Below are positions 4,948-5,396 of a stretch of DNA of 5,396 nucleotides, one piece after another (the stretch's first letter is position 1; every line of letters starts with the position of its first letter). This DNA comes from JACCUZ01 sp038246575 (GTDB lineage Bacteria; Actinomycetota; Actinomycetes; JACCUZ01), in NCBI GenBank assembly GCA_038246575.1, contig JBBRVU010000240.1, positions 1-5,396 on the forward strand, given 5' to 3'. The notes beneath the pieces are model-generated. The model ran no database searches, was not told the origin of the DNA, and saw only the letters and a list, made by a program, of their open reading frames with translations. A program made the translations under genes and the position numbers.

Positions 4948-5217
4948 GTGACGAACGACGCCATGCAAACGGGGAAGAAGCCTCCCGCCACACGTCAGGA
5001 CCTGGCGGACAGTTGGGTCCTCTACATGTGCTTCATCATCGGCCTCGCCGCGATCATCGCGTTCGTTGGTTCGGGATATGCGTTCCCTAGTGATGCGTCC
5101 GCCGGCGGCCCAACGACCTTCAATCCCATGGCTGGGATCATCGGCGCGCTTGGCGCCGTGCTGGGCCTCCTGCCGTTTCTGGGCATCTTCGCCGTCTTAC
5201 GCGCCAAGGACGCCTGA
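4948..5217 (+). CDS. Small membrane protein of unknown function (two transmembrane helices)
   Basis: It encodes 89 residues from GTG 4948. Alternatives are ATG 4963 (84 residues) and an upstream ATG 4876, which would run through the candidate promoter and is unlikely. The N-terminus is polar and basic (TNDAMQTGKKPPATRQDLAD, 2-21). Helix 1 spans about 23-46 (WVLYMCFIIGLAAIIAFVGSGYAF). A short Gly/Pro/Ser loop (47-60) and a Gly-rich helix 2 (~61-84, AGIIGALGAVLGLLPFLGIF) follow, then the tail RAKDA. The basic flanks at both ends predict both termini in the cytoplasm. I recognise no family. The gene follows the lipoprotein by 106 bp with its own promoter-like box, so co-function with the lipoprotein is possible but not shown. 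It converges on a PIN-domain toxin gene. Confidence 0.75.
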   Translation: MTNDAMQTGKKPPATRQDLADSWVLYMCFIIGLAAIIAFVGSGYAFPSDASAGGPTTFNPMAGIIGALGAVLGLLPFLGIFAVLRAKDA

Positions 5218-5261
5218 CATCCGGTCATCGGCACCGCCTCACCCAGTGCGGCAGATCCGGT

Positions 5262-5280
5262 AAACGCGTCACGCCGGTTT
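5262..5280 (+). terminator. Weak stem-loop between convergent genes
   Basis: AAAC-GCG, a TCA loop, CGC, a two-base bulge and GTTT form an imperfect hairpin ending in TTT. It lies between the stop of the two-helix membrane protein gene and the stop of the PIN-domain gene on the other strand. The context fits a shared terminator, but the stem is short. Confidence 0.3.
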
Positions 5281-5396
5281 CAGTGGGTTCGGGAGACGAC
5301 TTTGACCTCGGCTGTGTGGCCGCGGGCCGCGAGCTTGGTGTCGCAGGTATACAGCGGTGCGGCCAGTGCCTCGGCCAAAGCGATGTAGGAGGCGTC
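5280..5396 (-). CDS. vapC: PIN-domain ribonuclease toxin (VapC-like), C-terminal end, cut by the window edge
   Basis: Only the last 38 residues are visible, ending at TGA 5282-5280. They read DASYIALAEALAAPLYTCDT followed by KLAARGHTAEVKVV and a short tail. This is the C-terminal signature of VapC-type PIN domains: the D-[AS]-x-Y-x-A-L-A helix, then the strand [LV]-x-T-x-D. Asp1 and Asp19 of the visible part match two of the conserved acidic metal ligands of these Mg2+-dependent RNases. By family knowledge, VapC cleaves specific RNAs and is held inactive by a VapB antitoxin usually encoded just upstream; that position lies to the right of the window. The rest of the gene and any antitoxin cannot be assessed. 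A standalone PIN-domain protein is the alternative. Confidence 0.8.
   Translation of the reverse strand, partial: DASYIALAEALAAPLYTCDTKLAARGHTAEVKVVSRTH

Noticed and set aside
1..5396. CRISPR array, tRNA, rRNA or insertion sequence
   Set aside because: I saw no spaced repeats, no cloverleaf with a T-loop consensus, no rRNA motif and no transposase or terminal inverted repeats.

Overview
The window comes from a high-GC bacterium, most likely an Actinomycetota member. The signs are strong G/C third-position bias, GTG and TTG starts, genes that look leaderless (a TAnnnT-like box about 7 nt before the start codon), a WYL-domain regulator, and a VapC-type toxin end. I cannot place it to genus.

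Layout. (1) 1-1391, minus strand: the N-terminal ~463 residues of a quinol-dependent nitric oxide reductase (qNOR/NorB); the catalytic half lies beyond the left edge. (2) 1392-1955: gene debris. A 27-residue piece of a CrcB fluoride channel (minus) abuts, back to back, the C-terminal part of an M23 metallopeptidase (plus). (3) 2039-2323, plus: a small three-helix membrane protein of unknown function. (4) 2405-4240: an alpha/beta-hydrolase (minus) and a WYL-domain transcription factor (plus), divergently transcribed from a 90-bp intergenic region. This is the usual layout of a local regulator and its target. (5) 4386-4841, plus: a small secreted lipoprotein of unknown function. (6) 4948-5217, plus: a two-helix membrane protein of unknown function. 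(7) 5280-5396, minus: the C-terminal end of a PIN-domain (VapC-like) toxin, cut by the right edge.

The window looks like a patchwork of short, mostly single-gene transcription units and not one pathway. The only clear functional pairing is the hydrolase with the divergent WYL regulator. The qNOR probably serves respiratory NO reduction or NO detoxification, and nothing visible links it to the other genes. I see no CRISPR array, tRNA, rRNA, intact transposase or clear new defence system. The most notable structure is the double gene-fragment junction near 1695/1696. Next are the leaderless start signals and the three small uncharacterised envelope proteins.
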